Shown here: piece after piece, positions 31,977-43,121 of the stretch | Layout of the letters: each line of letters starts with the position of its first letter | How positions within the stretch are numbered: the first letter of the stretch is position 1 | Source of the DNA: Diphasiastrum complanatum | Lineage: Eukaryota > Streptophyta > Lycopodiopsida > Lycopodiales > Lycopodiaceae | Assembly: GCA_029204225.1 (NCBI GenBank) | Contig: CM055102.1 | Span: 9,809,456-9,873,455 of the forward strand | Direction: 5' to 3' | DNA length: 64,000 nt | Notes under the pieces: model-generated | Database searches by the model: none | Seen by the model: the letters and a program-made list of their open reading frames with translations, nothing else | What the model was told of the DNA's origin: nothing | Translations under genes and position numbers: made by a program

Positions 31977-32870
31977 CACCACCCTATGAAGTAAGATACG
32001 CCACTTTGAAAATGCATCTGAGAAAGAAATTCTTCTCACTCATAATGTTAGAAGATGATTCTATTTAGAATCACGTCAATCAATTCAAAACTCTGCTTAA
32101 GCTATATGACAACAATAGGTTCAGTCATTGAAGATTTTGGCTATTTTCATGACCTTATTGTCTAGCCTTCCATCCTCATATGAAAATTGGACGATGGTCA
32201 CTTTGACCCTCTCAGAGCTTTCCTTGTCTAGAGTCATAACCATGCTATTGCAGGAGGAAATTCAAAGGAAAGGTGCATCCTCACCCTCCATCGAAGACTC
32301 ACAAGCTCTTTACTCCAAGAGAGGCTCGAAAAAGCAACTGAAGTAGAAGGAGATCAAATAAATATCAAGTAGTCATAGAAGCCAAGCTCAAATCAGAATC
32401 AGCAATTTGCTCAAAACAAGAAAAGCATGTTTTGCAAATATTGCAAAAGGACGAATCACGAGATCCAAGACTACCAAATCCTCAAGCTCAAACACAACAA
32501 GAACAAACAACTGGACTAGCAAGCCAATGTAGTTGAATTAGAACAGAACCTTGAAGATGATGAGCAGAATGCATTCACAATGAACTAACACTATGTCGAT
32601 CAACATGAGGAATGGTTTCTCGATTCTAGAGTGACACATTACATGACAAGCCATCAAGAATAGTTCCACGACTATTCGACTTATAGTACAAAGGAATTTG
32701 TTCACCTTGGAGAGTACAGCTCTCATATGATCAAAGGTGAAGGTACTGTCAAATTGAAGTTTTAGAATGGATGGTCCAAAATCATTCCAAAAGTATTGTA
32801 TATAACAGATCTGGCAACCAATATGTTGTATATCAACATAATCACCAACTTAGAACATGAGGTAGAGTTT
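31977..32870 (+). pseudogene. Copia C gag-protease remnant
   Basis: Plus strand across frames: PPYEVRYATLKMHLRKKFFS then LEDDSI, stop, NHVNQFKTLLKLYD, and LLSSLPSSYENWTMVTLTL, all typical of the copia Gag (UBN2) domain. A knuckle CKYCKRTNHEIQDY (final Cys replaced by Tyr) lies near 32,430-32,475, and a decayed protease site EWFLDSRVTHYMTS near 32,605-32,645 (DSGAS changed to DSRVT). The protease C-terminal half (KVLYITDLATNMLYI) fades at about 32,850. The closest relative in the window is copia D1. Confidence 0.75.
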
Positions 32871-33840
32871 GGATGGCAATGAGGATTGTCCCCTGCGTAC
32901 AGCTGAAGCTAAGAACTTGAAAAAAGAGAATCACCCCTTTCTAGAGTGTCTAAATGGATAAAGTTTATGTATGGCACCATTACTCCCTTCCCCATCTCAA
33001 CTAGTTTAGATATAATGCATGGCTCACACATCTTGCCATGGTGATCCTCCGAGCCATAGGGTTGAGATCCCCCCCCCCCCCCCCCCCCCCCAACCCACCC
33101 AAAATCCCACCTAGATCAAATAGGCATTTGTGACCTAGGACAAAAATACTTCTTCTTCAATCCTGATTTTTTACAATGGGTTCATGAATATATTGATCAT
33201 CGAATAGATAATATCAAAGGTTGTGGTCATTCCTAAGAAAGTAATGATCCTTGAAGGATGTAGTGCACATTGAGGCATTCAACACATATTTGGATCCATT
33301 GGCTTCTCTCCCTTCACTAATGACGACATGTTAATTTTCACCATCATTGACTCTGGCTTATAAATGACATCCACACTCATCAAAATCTGTTTCATGTACA
33401 TAATTTTTTATATTTTTGTGACATTTTTGCTTGCCCCCCTCTTCGCATCCTTTCTGCAATTTGTTTTTTACTTTTCTTCAATCTTGATTGCATCTCCATA
33501 AAGGATATGGTCTCACATAAATACAAACCCCTTGCATTGCTTTTTGTACAACCACCTACATTTTCATCTACATCTCCAACTGCAACTCCTCATGCATCCA
33601 TCCAAATCTACACTGCTCTCTTGGACGGCCTAAAACTGGCCACACCCACCCAAATTGAGCATTTAAAACATCTGGAACCTCTTGTTGCTTTCCTCCCCCT
33701 CCAAGTCCAAGATGTATTAGCACCTCTGCAAGCATCAATCCGAGCCCCACATCTCTTCTTCCTGTCAGAAATCAGTGGGAATGTGCGGAAGCTGATGAAC
33801 GAGCTTGGTGTAGGATCGGAAGCGCCATAGTTAGCAGCAA
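32871..33840. other. Spacer with poly-C tract
   Basis: No convincing gene. A 107-codon plus frame at 33,507-33,830 (LLDGLKLATPTQIEHLKHLE) has an alpha-helical look but no family that I know. A run of 23 C occupies 33,069-33,091. Confidence 0.35.
33069..33091. repeat. Poly-C tract
   Basis: Twenty-three consecutive C, an unusual homopolymer in this AT-rich DNA. Part of the length could be an assembly or sequencing effect. Confidence 0.95.
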
Positions 33841-34358
33841 AACGTTCAAAATGAATGATTCAGACAAATGCACAATGAAACAATATAGTAGTGGGACTGA
33901 AAATTTGCACTCTGATTAATATCAAACAGTGAGTACAATGCTTGAAGTGATAACTTCAGCTTACAGTCGTTGAGCGTGATAACTCTGGTTACAAAAACGC
34001 GAATAATCAAAAGAAGTTTTTTGATGAAGACTCTATTGATATCCTACAAAATATCTACAATGACCTTTTGTTGCAGTTATTACAACCGTCTCATTACATT
34101 TAATGCATGTACAAAGTGGGCAGACTGTCAACGCGAAGCCGTTGGGTCGGATTTTAGATCTGATTTTAGACTGACAATATCGAAATTTACAAGTATCGAA
34201 AAATATATAATTTTTTGAGTCAATCCAGTATCAAAAAATTCTAGAAGATTCGATCCTGAATTTTTGATCCTCTGCTCAGATATTTGAGCCTTTTGTTTCT
34301 GGATTTTTCAAGATGCTCAAAATTGAATGGATTTGAGGCTGAGCATCGAATTCCAACA
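33840..34358 (-). mobile_element. 3' LTR of copia E, antisense
   Basis: On the minus strand the LTR starts TGTTGGAATTCGATGC at 34,358, right after a polypurine tract (TTAAGGAGGAG, 34,359-34,369). The lower end is not certain; I place it near 33,840, where a CA-ended terminus would be plausible. Confidence 0.6.
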
Positions 34359-34369
34359 CTCCTCCTTAA

Positions 34370-35680
34370 TGTGGATCTTGAAAACTTTTGATTTTCAAAT
34401 TCAACGTGTCGTTGAATCTGAGATGGTGCTCCTTTGACAGAGCCTTTGTAAAGTAATCTGCTGCCATTGATTTTGTCCTGCAGTAGACTAAGGGCACCTC
34501 CTTGCTTTGTACTTTTTCTCTCAAATAGTGGTATCTGATTTCAATATGCTTGCATTGAGAATGAAATCTCGTATTGAGAGAGAGAGAGAGAGAGAGCTAT
34601 GGTGCTTTGGTTGTCACAAAAGATGGTCGTTGGATGTGACTGTGCAAGGTCAATTTCTGCTAACATGTGCCTCAACTAAATTGCCTCCTTTGTAGCATTC
34701 GTGGCAGCAATGTACTCTAATTCAGTTAATGATAATACTACTGAGGTCTACTTTCGGTTGTTCCATGAGATTGGGCCTTGATTGTATAAAAATACAAATC
34801 TAGAAGTAGACCTTCTAGTTTCGATATCTCCTGCCCAATCTGCATCTGGTATATCCTTCAAGTATGTTGGTAGGTTGGCTGCCTCCATAACAGATGCTAA
34901 GATGTTTGGTTGCTTGGATGTACTTCATGACTTTTGTGAGTGCTTTGCAATGGGTTAGACCTGGATTTGATAGGAACTGGATGAGTGAATTGATGAAATA
35001 TGCAATGTCGGGTCGAGTGCAGATCATTGCATACATCAGTGAGTCGATGATGGAGTGAAACGAATATTGCTTCATCTCCTTCTTTTCTGCCTCAGTTTGA
35101 GGAGATTGTTCCTCTGATAGCTTCAATCCAAGATCGACTGAAAAGATACTCGGTTTGCAGTTGGTCATTCCATACTTTTCCAGCACGTTTGTGAGATATC
35201 TCTGCTGGCTGATGAAAATCAGTCGGCTGGGTCAAATTTAGAAAATTTTGATTCTGAGACATTAGTGGATTGGACCCATATCAGTCATTTTGTACTCCTT
35301 GGCCAACATGCATTTCGTTTCCTTCATCAGATTCAAATCGTTACTGAATAATAGTGTATCATGAATGCATTTATTTTTTGGGACCATGCTTTGGGTGACT
35401 ATTTCAGCCCATAGAGTGCCTTGTAAATTTTGCACAAAAGGTGTTGCTTACCCCTCAGCTCGTATCCTTCTGGTCGTGACATAAAGATTTCATCTTCAAT
35501 GGTCCTATTGAGGAAAGCGGTCTGGACATCCATTTGATGGACTTCAAGATTTGTTGCAGTTGCAAAGGAGAGAAGCAAACTGATCGAAGCATGTTTGACG
35601 ACTGGGCTGAAGGTCTCGGAATAATCCAAATGGTAGGACAGTTGCTTTTGAAACTTGCTTAGAACGAATATTCTACTTAT
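34370..35680 (-). pseudogene. Copia E reverse transcriptase and RNase H, antisense
   Basis: Read downward from 35,629: YSETFSPVVKHASISLLLSF, HQMDVQTAFLNRTIEDEIFM and QHLLCKIYKALYGLK are canonical copia RT. A decayed stretch follows (YVDD box not intact), then ISQQRYLTNVLEKYGMTNCK, CTRPDIAYFINSLIQFLSNP and ALTKVMKYIQATKHLSICYG, the RT end and RNase H start. Between 34,815 and 34,370 RNase H continues with stops up to the polypurine tract. The 5' half of the element is missing; it stops at a TA microsatellite at about 35,686. Confidence 0.85.
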
Positions 35681-35681
35681 G

Positions 35682-35685
<4 letters not shown>

Positions 35686-35710
<25 letters not shown>
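35686..35710. repeat. (AT)n microsatellite
   Basis: About 25 bp of alternating AT at the truncated upstream edge of copia E. Confidence 0.9.
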
Positions 35711-35712
<2 letters not shown>

Positions 35713-36495
35713 AGTATGTAAACCCGTCGTTGACGAGCGACCAATGGTTTGGGTGGCGGCCAATGGCCAAGATGTGCGGACGATGTTCACAGCGTCATAT
35801 GGTTTGGCTTACGACCGATGGTTTGGATGCCACTCTTTCAAGACTTTACAGTGTATTATAGCATTGACTTTAATCTTACAGGTTACTTGGCATAATATGA
35901 TTGATAAAGTATTCCATGAAGACCACATTTGTTAATTTTGGAAGGAACAGATGCCATTCACCTAATGAAAGCAGATTTCTTGAGTGGAATTATGAATTAC
36001 CTCACAAAATTTCTTAGATAAGGTGTAATCAAAGGGGCCACAATTAACTTTGTAGGAAACAAACATCACCTACTTTGGATGTTAATTTAGGCTCTTAGTT
36101 ATTTGGCACAGTTGTTAATTTTGAGATTAAAAAACCATCTGTTGAACCTGATTCAAAAGCACCTGAAAAATCATAGATGTTCTTTTATAGATCAATATTA
36201 ACAATGATAAAAGCACATATGGCACTAATAATTTCACGTTTGTTTCAGATCAATAAAACAGTGTAGGTTTATGCAGTTCAAAAAGTAGTATAAATTTGCT
36301 TCTTATTATAAACATCCACGATAGCAAGCATTTTAAAAAAAAGAATAAATACAAATGTACTGAAGCGCACTTGTGTAATTTCTAATGCGAAGTGCTTTGA
36401 GTGTCTTGAAAAGGCCTAGCCCATATCCATAGAATTTTCCTGTGGCAGAGGAGCTCCTCCTATACCCTGCCTCACTCTATAAGCTCACATCGACA
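35711..36495. other. Spacer, nothing recognised
   Basis: The first 130 bp are GC-richer and contain a small direct repeat (GACCAATGGTTTGG / GACCGATGGTTTGG). The rest is AT-rich and non-coding. Confidence 0.4.
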
Positions 36496-37160
36496 TAGTT
36501 GCTTAGGGGTTTTAAAAACGCGTTTCTGATTTGGGGGAGCGTTTCTCAAAAACGTTATTTTTTTTTTTTTTTGTGGGCAATATGGGTATCAGATCCATAG
36601 AACCACGGTTCTCAGATCACCATAGCACAGTTTATGAACCATGGTAAGATTTCCGTAGTTAATTATTTATTTATTTATTTATTTATTTTTATTTTTTTCC
36701 CAATTTCCCCCCAAAGCCCTCCCAAGGCATTTTTGGTCCTCATTTCATAAATTTCACAGATTTCACACAAATATCACATAGATTTCACAAATGGTCCTCT
36801 GATTTCATAAATGATTTCACAGATTGAACCAGATTTCAAAGATTTTTGGATCTGATTTCACAAATGGTCCTCTGATTTCACAGATTGAACCAAAATTCAT
36901 AGATTTTACACAGATTTCACAAATGGTCCTCTGATTTCACAAATGACCACAGATTTCAAAGATTTCGCAGATGTCAGAGATTTTTTTTGGCATTTTTTTG
37001 GGCTATTTTGAGGGTGGGAAACAAAAATAAAATTAATTAATTAATTAATTAATTAACTGTACAGTTCACCACGGTTCCAGGCAAAACAAATTATGAACCG
37101 TACGGTTCACTGCACGTTTCTCAAAACTGTGAACCGTGGCCGGTTCATTAATTCTATGAT
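36496..37160. repeat. Palindrome- and low-complexity-rich element
   Basis: Contains a T run, TTTA and TTAA tetranucleotide arrays (36,661-36,690; 37,030-37,055), a block in which GGTCCTCTGATTTCA recurs three times about 60-75 bp apart (36,790-36,945), and many copies of GAACC(A/G)T. These include a perfect 16-bp palindrome TGAACCGTACGGTTCA at 37,094-37,109. CGTTTCTCAAAA occurs near both ends, in the same orientation. It may be a non-autonomous element, but no coding capacity or clear termini are seen. Confidence 0.55.
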
Positions 37161-37827
37161 CAGATCAAAGCTCTAATTAAGGGCAGTAAGAAACATTTTT
37201 GCCTGTGCAACTATGGCTCCCTAGTGATTGCGTCATATCATAAGAAACTAATAAAAATGATTCACTGATAACTATGGAGAGACTGCATCCAAATAGATGC
37301 AAGATTCTAGCATGTGAATAGTCGATGGGATGGGTCAACTCAACAACCCCATCAGATAATACTCCAAAGCTTGAGATGCATACCTACACAGGACTCTGGT
37401 TACCTGTAAAGATGTTGCACATCCGTGACCACAAATCAGCATATTGTGTGAGCTTGGACATAGAGCCAATGCTTATTTGGCAAGGTATCAATAATGAAAC
37501 AGAGAACAGAGCACAACTGCCCTCCTTAAAATAACATTTACTCAAATACATGCAATCATGTATGTGAACCATTTCCAGACAGACAATCATTTCCAGACAG
37601 TCAAGACACTTACTTTCTTGGGATCAAGAAATTGACATTGTAAACTTTCAATTGAAAAGTGCTGAGAAATATCAGCAAATAAACATCAACATGGGTAATA
37701 TGGGCCTGCTCAGTGCATCTCATGATGCGCTTACAACATAGTACATGATGGTAGGTATAGATTTTAGTAACAGCAGCATTGATGTGATCAGCAGTCTCAC
37801 AAGTGTATTCATTGCAAGATTACACGC
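37161..37827. other. 3' flank of the glycosylase gene
   Basis: No independent gene. Part of it is presumably 3' UTR of the minus-strand glycosylase gene. Confidence 0.45.
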
Positions 37828-39715
37828 CTAATTACTATCATCATTGTTGTAAGACTTTTTGAGTGGCTGCTGTACCAACTCTAGACACTCCCCATGTCGG
37901 AAACACTGTACAGTGTGGTCATTCGTCATTCCAGTAACTTGCATAAATGAGTACATGATGGTAGGTCCAACAAACCGAAAACCCCTTCTTATAAGATCTC
38001 TGCTCATCAGTTCCGATTTAGGTGTTTTTACCGGAACTTGTGCTGAAGAACGATACTTCGTACATATTGGTTTATGATTTACAAAATTCCAGAAATACTG
38101 ATCCAATGAGCCACTTCCCCGGCAAACCTTAGAGCACCAAAGGCAAGACATCAACACAGAAAAGTTAGACGCACAACATTCTAGCCATCAAAAAGATGCA
38201 TGAAACTTGAGGGACTATTTAAGCGTGCGGTTCAGATGCTTCGCATAGCATGAGAAGAGATTTCATGTTACGCATTCAAAGAGGGGAAACTCGCACCTCC
38301 AGACACCGCTTGGCATTGTTCACAATGTCAAGTATCTTCGATTCATGCTGCACTATGCCTTGTTCCCTTAAAGAAGTAATCTTTTTCTCATCAAAGCATG
38401 CCACAGCCATAGGATCAAATCCAGAAAATGCAGCTCTGCAGCAATATTATTAAGAGCATCAGCCATATTCCTTATCTACAAGGTTCTATGTAGCATGCAC
38501 TTCTTTTTTACAGGATTAAATTTATCATGCCCATTCGTTTATAGAAGATAGAAAGCAGAATGTTGTAAGGGGTTAATAACCTGAACTCCTGGCGCTTTTT
38601 CAAGATTGTTGGCCAGCTCAATTCTGCCAGTACTCCTGATAGTATCAGCAACTCAAAAAGTAACCTGTAAAGGTCCTCTAGTTAACGCAGACAGAAAGCC
38701 CAAATCTTACAGTCAATCAAACAAAATACAATTCTTATAACCTGGACAATGACGCACCCTACACTCTAATAGAACTTAGGCCATCCTTTCCCGTCAAGTA
38801 CAGCACATTATTGAGGCAAAGGTAAAACCAAGGACTCGACACTTACTTGTCATCATGAACAGGAACCCCCCACTCATTATCATGATGTGCCACATATGTT
38901 GGATCTGCACAAGAAGGATGACTTTAATATTTAACCATTCTAAATGCTTGGATAAAGCACATGATGAACCATTTAACACAAGCTATTAGGTCTTTCAAGT
39001 ACAAAACAAGGAACTCACAGTCAATACTCACCAACTCATAAGAGCTAAGGTCTAACATGAAGGAATACATTTATATGATTCTGTTGTGCATGTATCACCG
39101 CAGTACATTGATTCTGAAGTTTAAAGACAAGTTTGAAAGCATAGTTTCAGATATGGGACCAGAAAAATATCCATAAGACTTTCCAGTGCACTTTTAATTA
39201 TCCCAAGGGGTGCAAAAACATCTATACGAAACTTTTCTGTAGCATCCAAACGATGATGCTCTCCCAAACCTAGTAAAACAAATGGGAAGGCTCAAACCGA
39301 GAGACTAGCATCGTATGCGTCAAAATCAAAATAGAAATGAACATAAACAAAATTAGGGGCCAAAGGCTAAGTGTTTTGCTACAGCTTCTCAAAAAGTTTC
39401 AATACCGGAATTGGGTGAAAATTTAGACTACAATATGTACAATATGAACAGAATTCTGCATGGTTCTCATTCACAGCAAGAAAGAGGGTGAGAATAAAGC
39501 AAATTAGAAACTTCCAATGAGTGGCCTGCACTGGAACCCTTTTTGTCACACACAAAGGAGTTTAAAAACCCAGAATTTAAGAATTTAAGATGTCCAATTG
39601 CATAAAATAAATAGAGAAAGAATCAAAATTCTGGAATCTTTCATTGACAATCATCCAAAATCTTAAAAATTCCATTCACAAGTATACAAAATTTCAGAAT
39701 TGTGTGTGTGTGTGT

Positions 39716-39753
<38 letters not shown>

Positions 39754-41871
39754 CAAAATTTGGGGAATTTCATTGACAATTATCCCAAATCTTAAAAATT
39801 ACATTCAGAAGCATCCAAAAATTCAGAATTGAGAGAGAGAGAGAGAGAGACACACACACACACACACACACTCGTGCATGTGTGACTGGATTGAAATGTG
39901 GAATAGGTAGATAACTAATGTCAAACAGCTCAGAATAGAGGGCTACCACCTTATCTAGATTCTATACTATAAATCAAAGTAGAATACCCTGATCATATAA
40001 TGAGATTGATGGATCTCCAGCCTCACATAGTCCCTAACTTCATGACTATGCCCAATTAATAAAATTTTCAGTTGCAGTATGTCCTAATAATTATTACTTC
40101 ACGCCCAATTTTGAGAGGTAGATTTTAGGTTGCCCAACAGTTTGGATTGAGATAAATAACAGTTGCCAATTAAGAAAGCATAATCTGAATATGAACTGCT
40201 AGTTGCAACTCCTACAGAAAACATAAAGGTTGGTGTTTCTTTGTTAAGAATTTCATAAGTGTTCTCATAATTGAACCTTGTCAGCAGGAAGAAAGAATCA
40301 CTAGATACAGAGCAAATTCCAAGAGCTCCATGTTAAGGGACGAATTTCATGGTGCAAAATGTGAACATCGTACTCTTCCCAACGGTATGCCTTAATGGCA
40401 AACTTCTGAAGGGTAAATCTGTAACAGATTGATCCAATGCTACACATAAAGAAGAGCCTCTTAGCTCATTTTCGAAAGTTTTGAATTGAGCACATCATGA
40501 GCCCTAAGTTCCCTATCAATTACCATCGGCTTAAACTTTTAGGTGCTGCAAGAGATTTGAAAAATTTTAGAGTTCAAAAAGGCAACCAAATCCCACAACT
40601 ACATCCATTAGTCAGCTCACCTATCTAATTGATTGTATCATAAAATATGATTCATTTCAGATCTGCAGCATTCTCTGGAATGCTCAAACCGTTTGCAATA
40701 CTGCTGAATCGTTTACTTCTTATCTATAGCTCTCATCCAAAGTAGATGACTCAATACTACAAATCTTCTGAAAGTCTGAAAAATTCCCTTGTAAAAGTTA
40801 AACGCCATCTACCAAAGTCGGGAAAACGCATCCAAATTGCAAAGAATCAAATCTCAGAACATGTACAATAATAAGGCTTTGCGCAAATATGAAACTAATC
40901 TTTCCTCAGAACAAGGAGATGCATTTTCAGGAAAAGTTCCTAAGCTGCGGAATTTCATGTAGGTAGATGTAAAACTGGATAAAGGATCTACTGCTTCTGG
41001 ACCTATTTGAGAAGCTGAAATCCTCTGATGCAACAACTAAATCAGTTAGATTTCACTCCACTCAAGAAAATGAACTGCACTTTGCGTTGTCGAGGGATGA
41101 AGCTCAATGAATACGCCATAAAAAACAAGGAACGATTGGCCACCAAAAAAGACAAGCCATCGACGATTGTATCTCTATTCCATCATCATGCGCTGCAGTC
41201 TAGAGGAAATGCCAGCCAAAGGCAGATATGAAGATTTGATTCTTACCACTCTGTGATGTGATCCATCCACATCTTTTTTTGGTAGGAACACAAAGCGTCG
41301 AGGATGCGATCCCTTCCGGAACAACTTTGCCAGCTTTAGATGCTCCGGGCGTGGGAGTACTAGTTTTGCTCCGTCTTCTTGCAAGTACAGTGGCTGGCAG
41401 CGCATTTACCTTGGTTTCGGCAGTGGACGCGAGACTAAGCCCGTCCAGAAGCTCCTGCTCGGTAAGGCTTCCCGCACTACTGCAGCTAGCATGGGCTTCT
41501 AGGCCACCACTGGCATCCTCGAGGAGACTAGAGCACAGAGACCCAACTATGTCCTTTTCTATGGATTTTCCAGAAGTCTGGGAGCGTTGCTTGCTATCTA
41601 TCCCGTCAGAGCTTTCCAGCCCGTTGAAGGTGTTATTAGACACTGCCTGCGTTGAATCTTTTCGGACTCTATTCACGGCATTGGAATCCTTGCTCTGAGA
41701 TTTCTTTAAATCCGGAGGACACTTCAAAAAGAGCCTAGAAGGAATTTTCTGATTCACCTTGGGCTGTGTTCGTTGGAGTACAGGTCGCCTTGCATCAGCC
41801 TCACCATCTGCGAATGCAGCTGCTTTCTTGTTCCACTGCTGTTGCTGCCTAAGCTTCAACTCCCCAGACAT
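37828..41871 (-). CDS. DNA-3-methyladenine glycosylase I (TAG) homologue, five exons
   Basis: Base-excision repair glycosylase that removes alkylated bases such as 3-methyladenine. Minus-strand exons: 41,871-41,247, 38,904-38,847, 38,664-38,581, 38,435-38,297 and 38,127-37,828. All introns are GT-AG, the phases fit, and the product is 401 aa. Residues 1-195 are a Ser/Lys-rich, low-complexity extension absent from bacterial TAG (about 187 aa). The catalytic domain runs from RCGWITSQS (Cys201) through DPTYVAHHDNEWGVPVHDDK, FELLILSGVLAELSWPTILK, FVNHKP and RRGFRFVGPTIMYSFMQ to NDHTVQC. Zinc ligands known in E. coli TAG (C4, H17, H175, C179) are kept as C201, H216, H373 and C377, and Trp46 as W245. 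E. coli Glu38 and Tyr16 correspond to Ser237 and His215. Intron 1 (2.3 kb) contains a microsatellite duplication. Family assignment is firm; activity on 3-methyladenine is not proven. Confidence 0.95.
39621..39870. repeat. Tandem duplication bearing dinucleotide arrays, in intron 1
   Basis: Two units of about 130 and 120 bp (39,621-39,750; 39,751-39,870) share CATTGACAAT.ATCC, AATCTTAAAAATT.CATTCA and TTCAGAATTG. The first ends in (TG)n then (AG)n, the second in (GA)n then (CA)n. Both lie in the first intron of the glycosylase gene. Confidence 0.9.
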
Positions 41872-42525
41872 GGACTCTCAATGTTTATACAGGCCAGCAA
41901 TATGTAAGAGCTCACTTCAGAATTTGTTTCTTCCCAAGCTACAACCCCGAGCTGTCTGGAACTTTCTGTCTCAGGTGTCAAAACAATGGGAGTCGTGAGA
42001 TAAGTTGCTCAAAATGTCATTACCCTTCTTTCCTGAGGTGGAAAGGATAAATGCGCTTGCCATTTCCATATAATACACCTCCTCTGTCTCCACGTAACAC
42101 AAGGTGTTCAAGATACCATTAGCAGATACAGGATCTGAAACCAAAAGTCTACATTCATGAATCAGGACAAGCTTTTAATAAGCAGATAAAAAACTTTTCC
42201 AGCAACGCATATACTCCTCTGCCCTCCGCGACAGTCCTCGCAACATGTTCCACTATCATTCTAAACCAGAACAGGACGCTCCATCAGCAACAGTGCGACG
42301 CAAGATTTGAAATATTATGCTGACGCAGGAGGTTCGAAGGCGTGATCACTGATTGCAACGTCCGCAAGAACTGGTCACAACAAACGGCGATGAGAAAAGA
42401 ACAGGTGAATAAAGAAACCAGAAGCAAAGCAGACAGTGCACCATCCAGGCAAAGGGTTTATACTTTACACTGCTTGTTCTGGTAAAAGCAAAGGCTAGGA
42501 ACGGCGATTTAAGGAAAGAAGCGGC
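41872..42525 (-). promoter_or_regulatory. 5' flank of the glycosylase gene
   Basis: Upstream of the ATG at 41,871 on the minus strand. It should hold the 5' UTR and promoter; no single TATA box stands out. It separates the glycosylase gene from a divergent small ORF. Confidence 0.4.
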
Positions 42526-42723
42526 ATGGCATTTATGGATCGTGCAGAAGATCAAAGGAAGCTGGCCACTGCTACTTCTTCTTCTTCTGCTGCTGCTGCA
42601 AGAAAGCTCGACGAGGAAGACGAGGAAAGGAAGAGAGATGGAGGGAAAAGCAAAAGGAAGAAGAAAAATGGAAGCGAGAGAGAGCTTGTTCTGGAAGACA
42701 GAGAGAACAGAAGAAAAATTTAA
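42526..42723 (+). CDS. Small charged ORF, divergent from the glycosylase gene
   Basis: A 65-codon plus-strand frame (MAFMDRAEDQRKLATATSSS, Ala run, then KRDGGKSKRKKKNGSERELV) with codon-level regularity (TCT/GCT runs) and a bipartite basic patch. It lies 655 bp from the glycosylase ATG, head to head. It may be the first exon of an unknown gene, transcribed leader sequence, or chance. The opposite strand is also open (42,729-42,346). Confidence 0.3.
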   Translation: MAFMDRAEDQRKLATATSSSSAAAARKLDEEDEERKRDGGKSKRKKKNGSERELVLEDRENRRKI

Positions 42724-42774
42724 GGGCATTAATTTCCCAAAAACAAAGCATTAAAGGCAGAAAGTAAAAGTCCT

Positions 42775-43115
42775 TGTCAAGGTCCAAGGACCCCACCCAG
42801 CACTGTGACCCCGCGGGACCCCAGACCCCTGGCCCTTAGGGCCCAAGGGGGGTTCCATGGCACGGCCCCACCACTTGGATCTCTGCCACGTGGTACGATG
42901 CCATCTAGACGTGGCAGGATCTGAGCGCTGTTGACCAGATCTAACGGTGGAGGAGTTCTTGTCAGTAAGGGCAAGGACCTAACCTGACAGCCGCCACTAA
43001 AGACCACCCATAAGCCATTCCCTTTTGTTTTTGCACATAGAAATTCATGCATATTTATTGAGCCACCTAAGAAAAGTAAGTACCATGCAGTCACCGAGAG
43101 CCTAGAGAAAGCTGA
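42775..43115. other. GC-rich segment with G-box
   Basis: A roughly 250-bp block is much richer in G+C than the surroundings, with GCCACGTGG at about 42,887 (G-box core CACGTG) and a second CACGTG-like ACGTGGC near 42,910. GTCCTTG / CAAGGAC motifs occur in opposite orientation at its two ends, as a weak inverted repeat. Promoter CpG patch or inserted element; undecided. Confidence 0.4.
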
Positions 43116-43121
43116 CGACGC

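Noticed and set aside
33507-33830. 107-codon plus-strand ORF
   Set aside because: No family, no splice partners and an open opposite strand; not enough to call a gene.
38794-38979. 61-codon minus-strand ORF over glycosylase exon 2
   Set aside because: Wrong frame; the correct frame over 38,904-38,847 gives DPTYVAHHDNEWGVPVHDD with matching splice phases.
41258-41698. 146-codon plus-strand ORF
   Set aside because: Antisense shadow of exon 1 of the glycosylase gene, whose minus-strand frame joins conserved exons.
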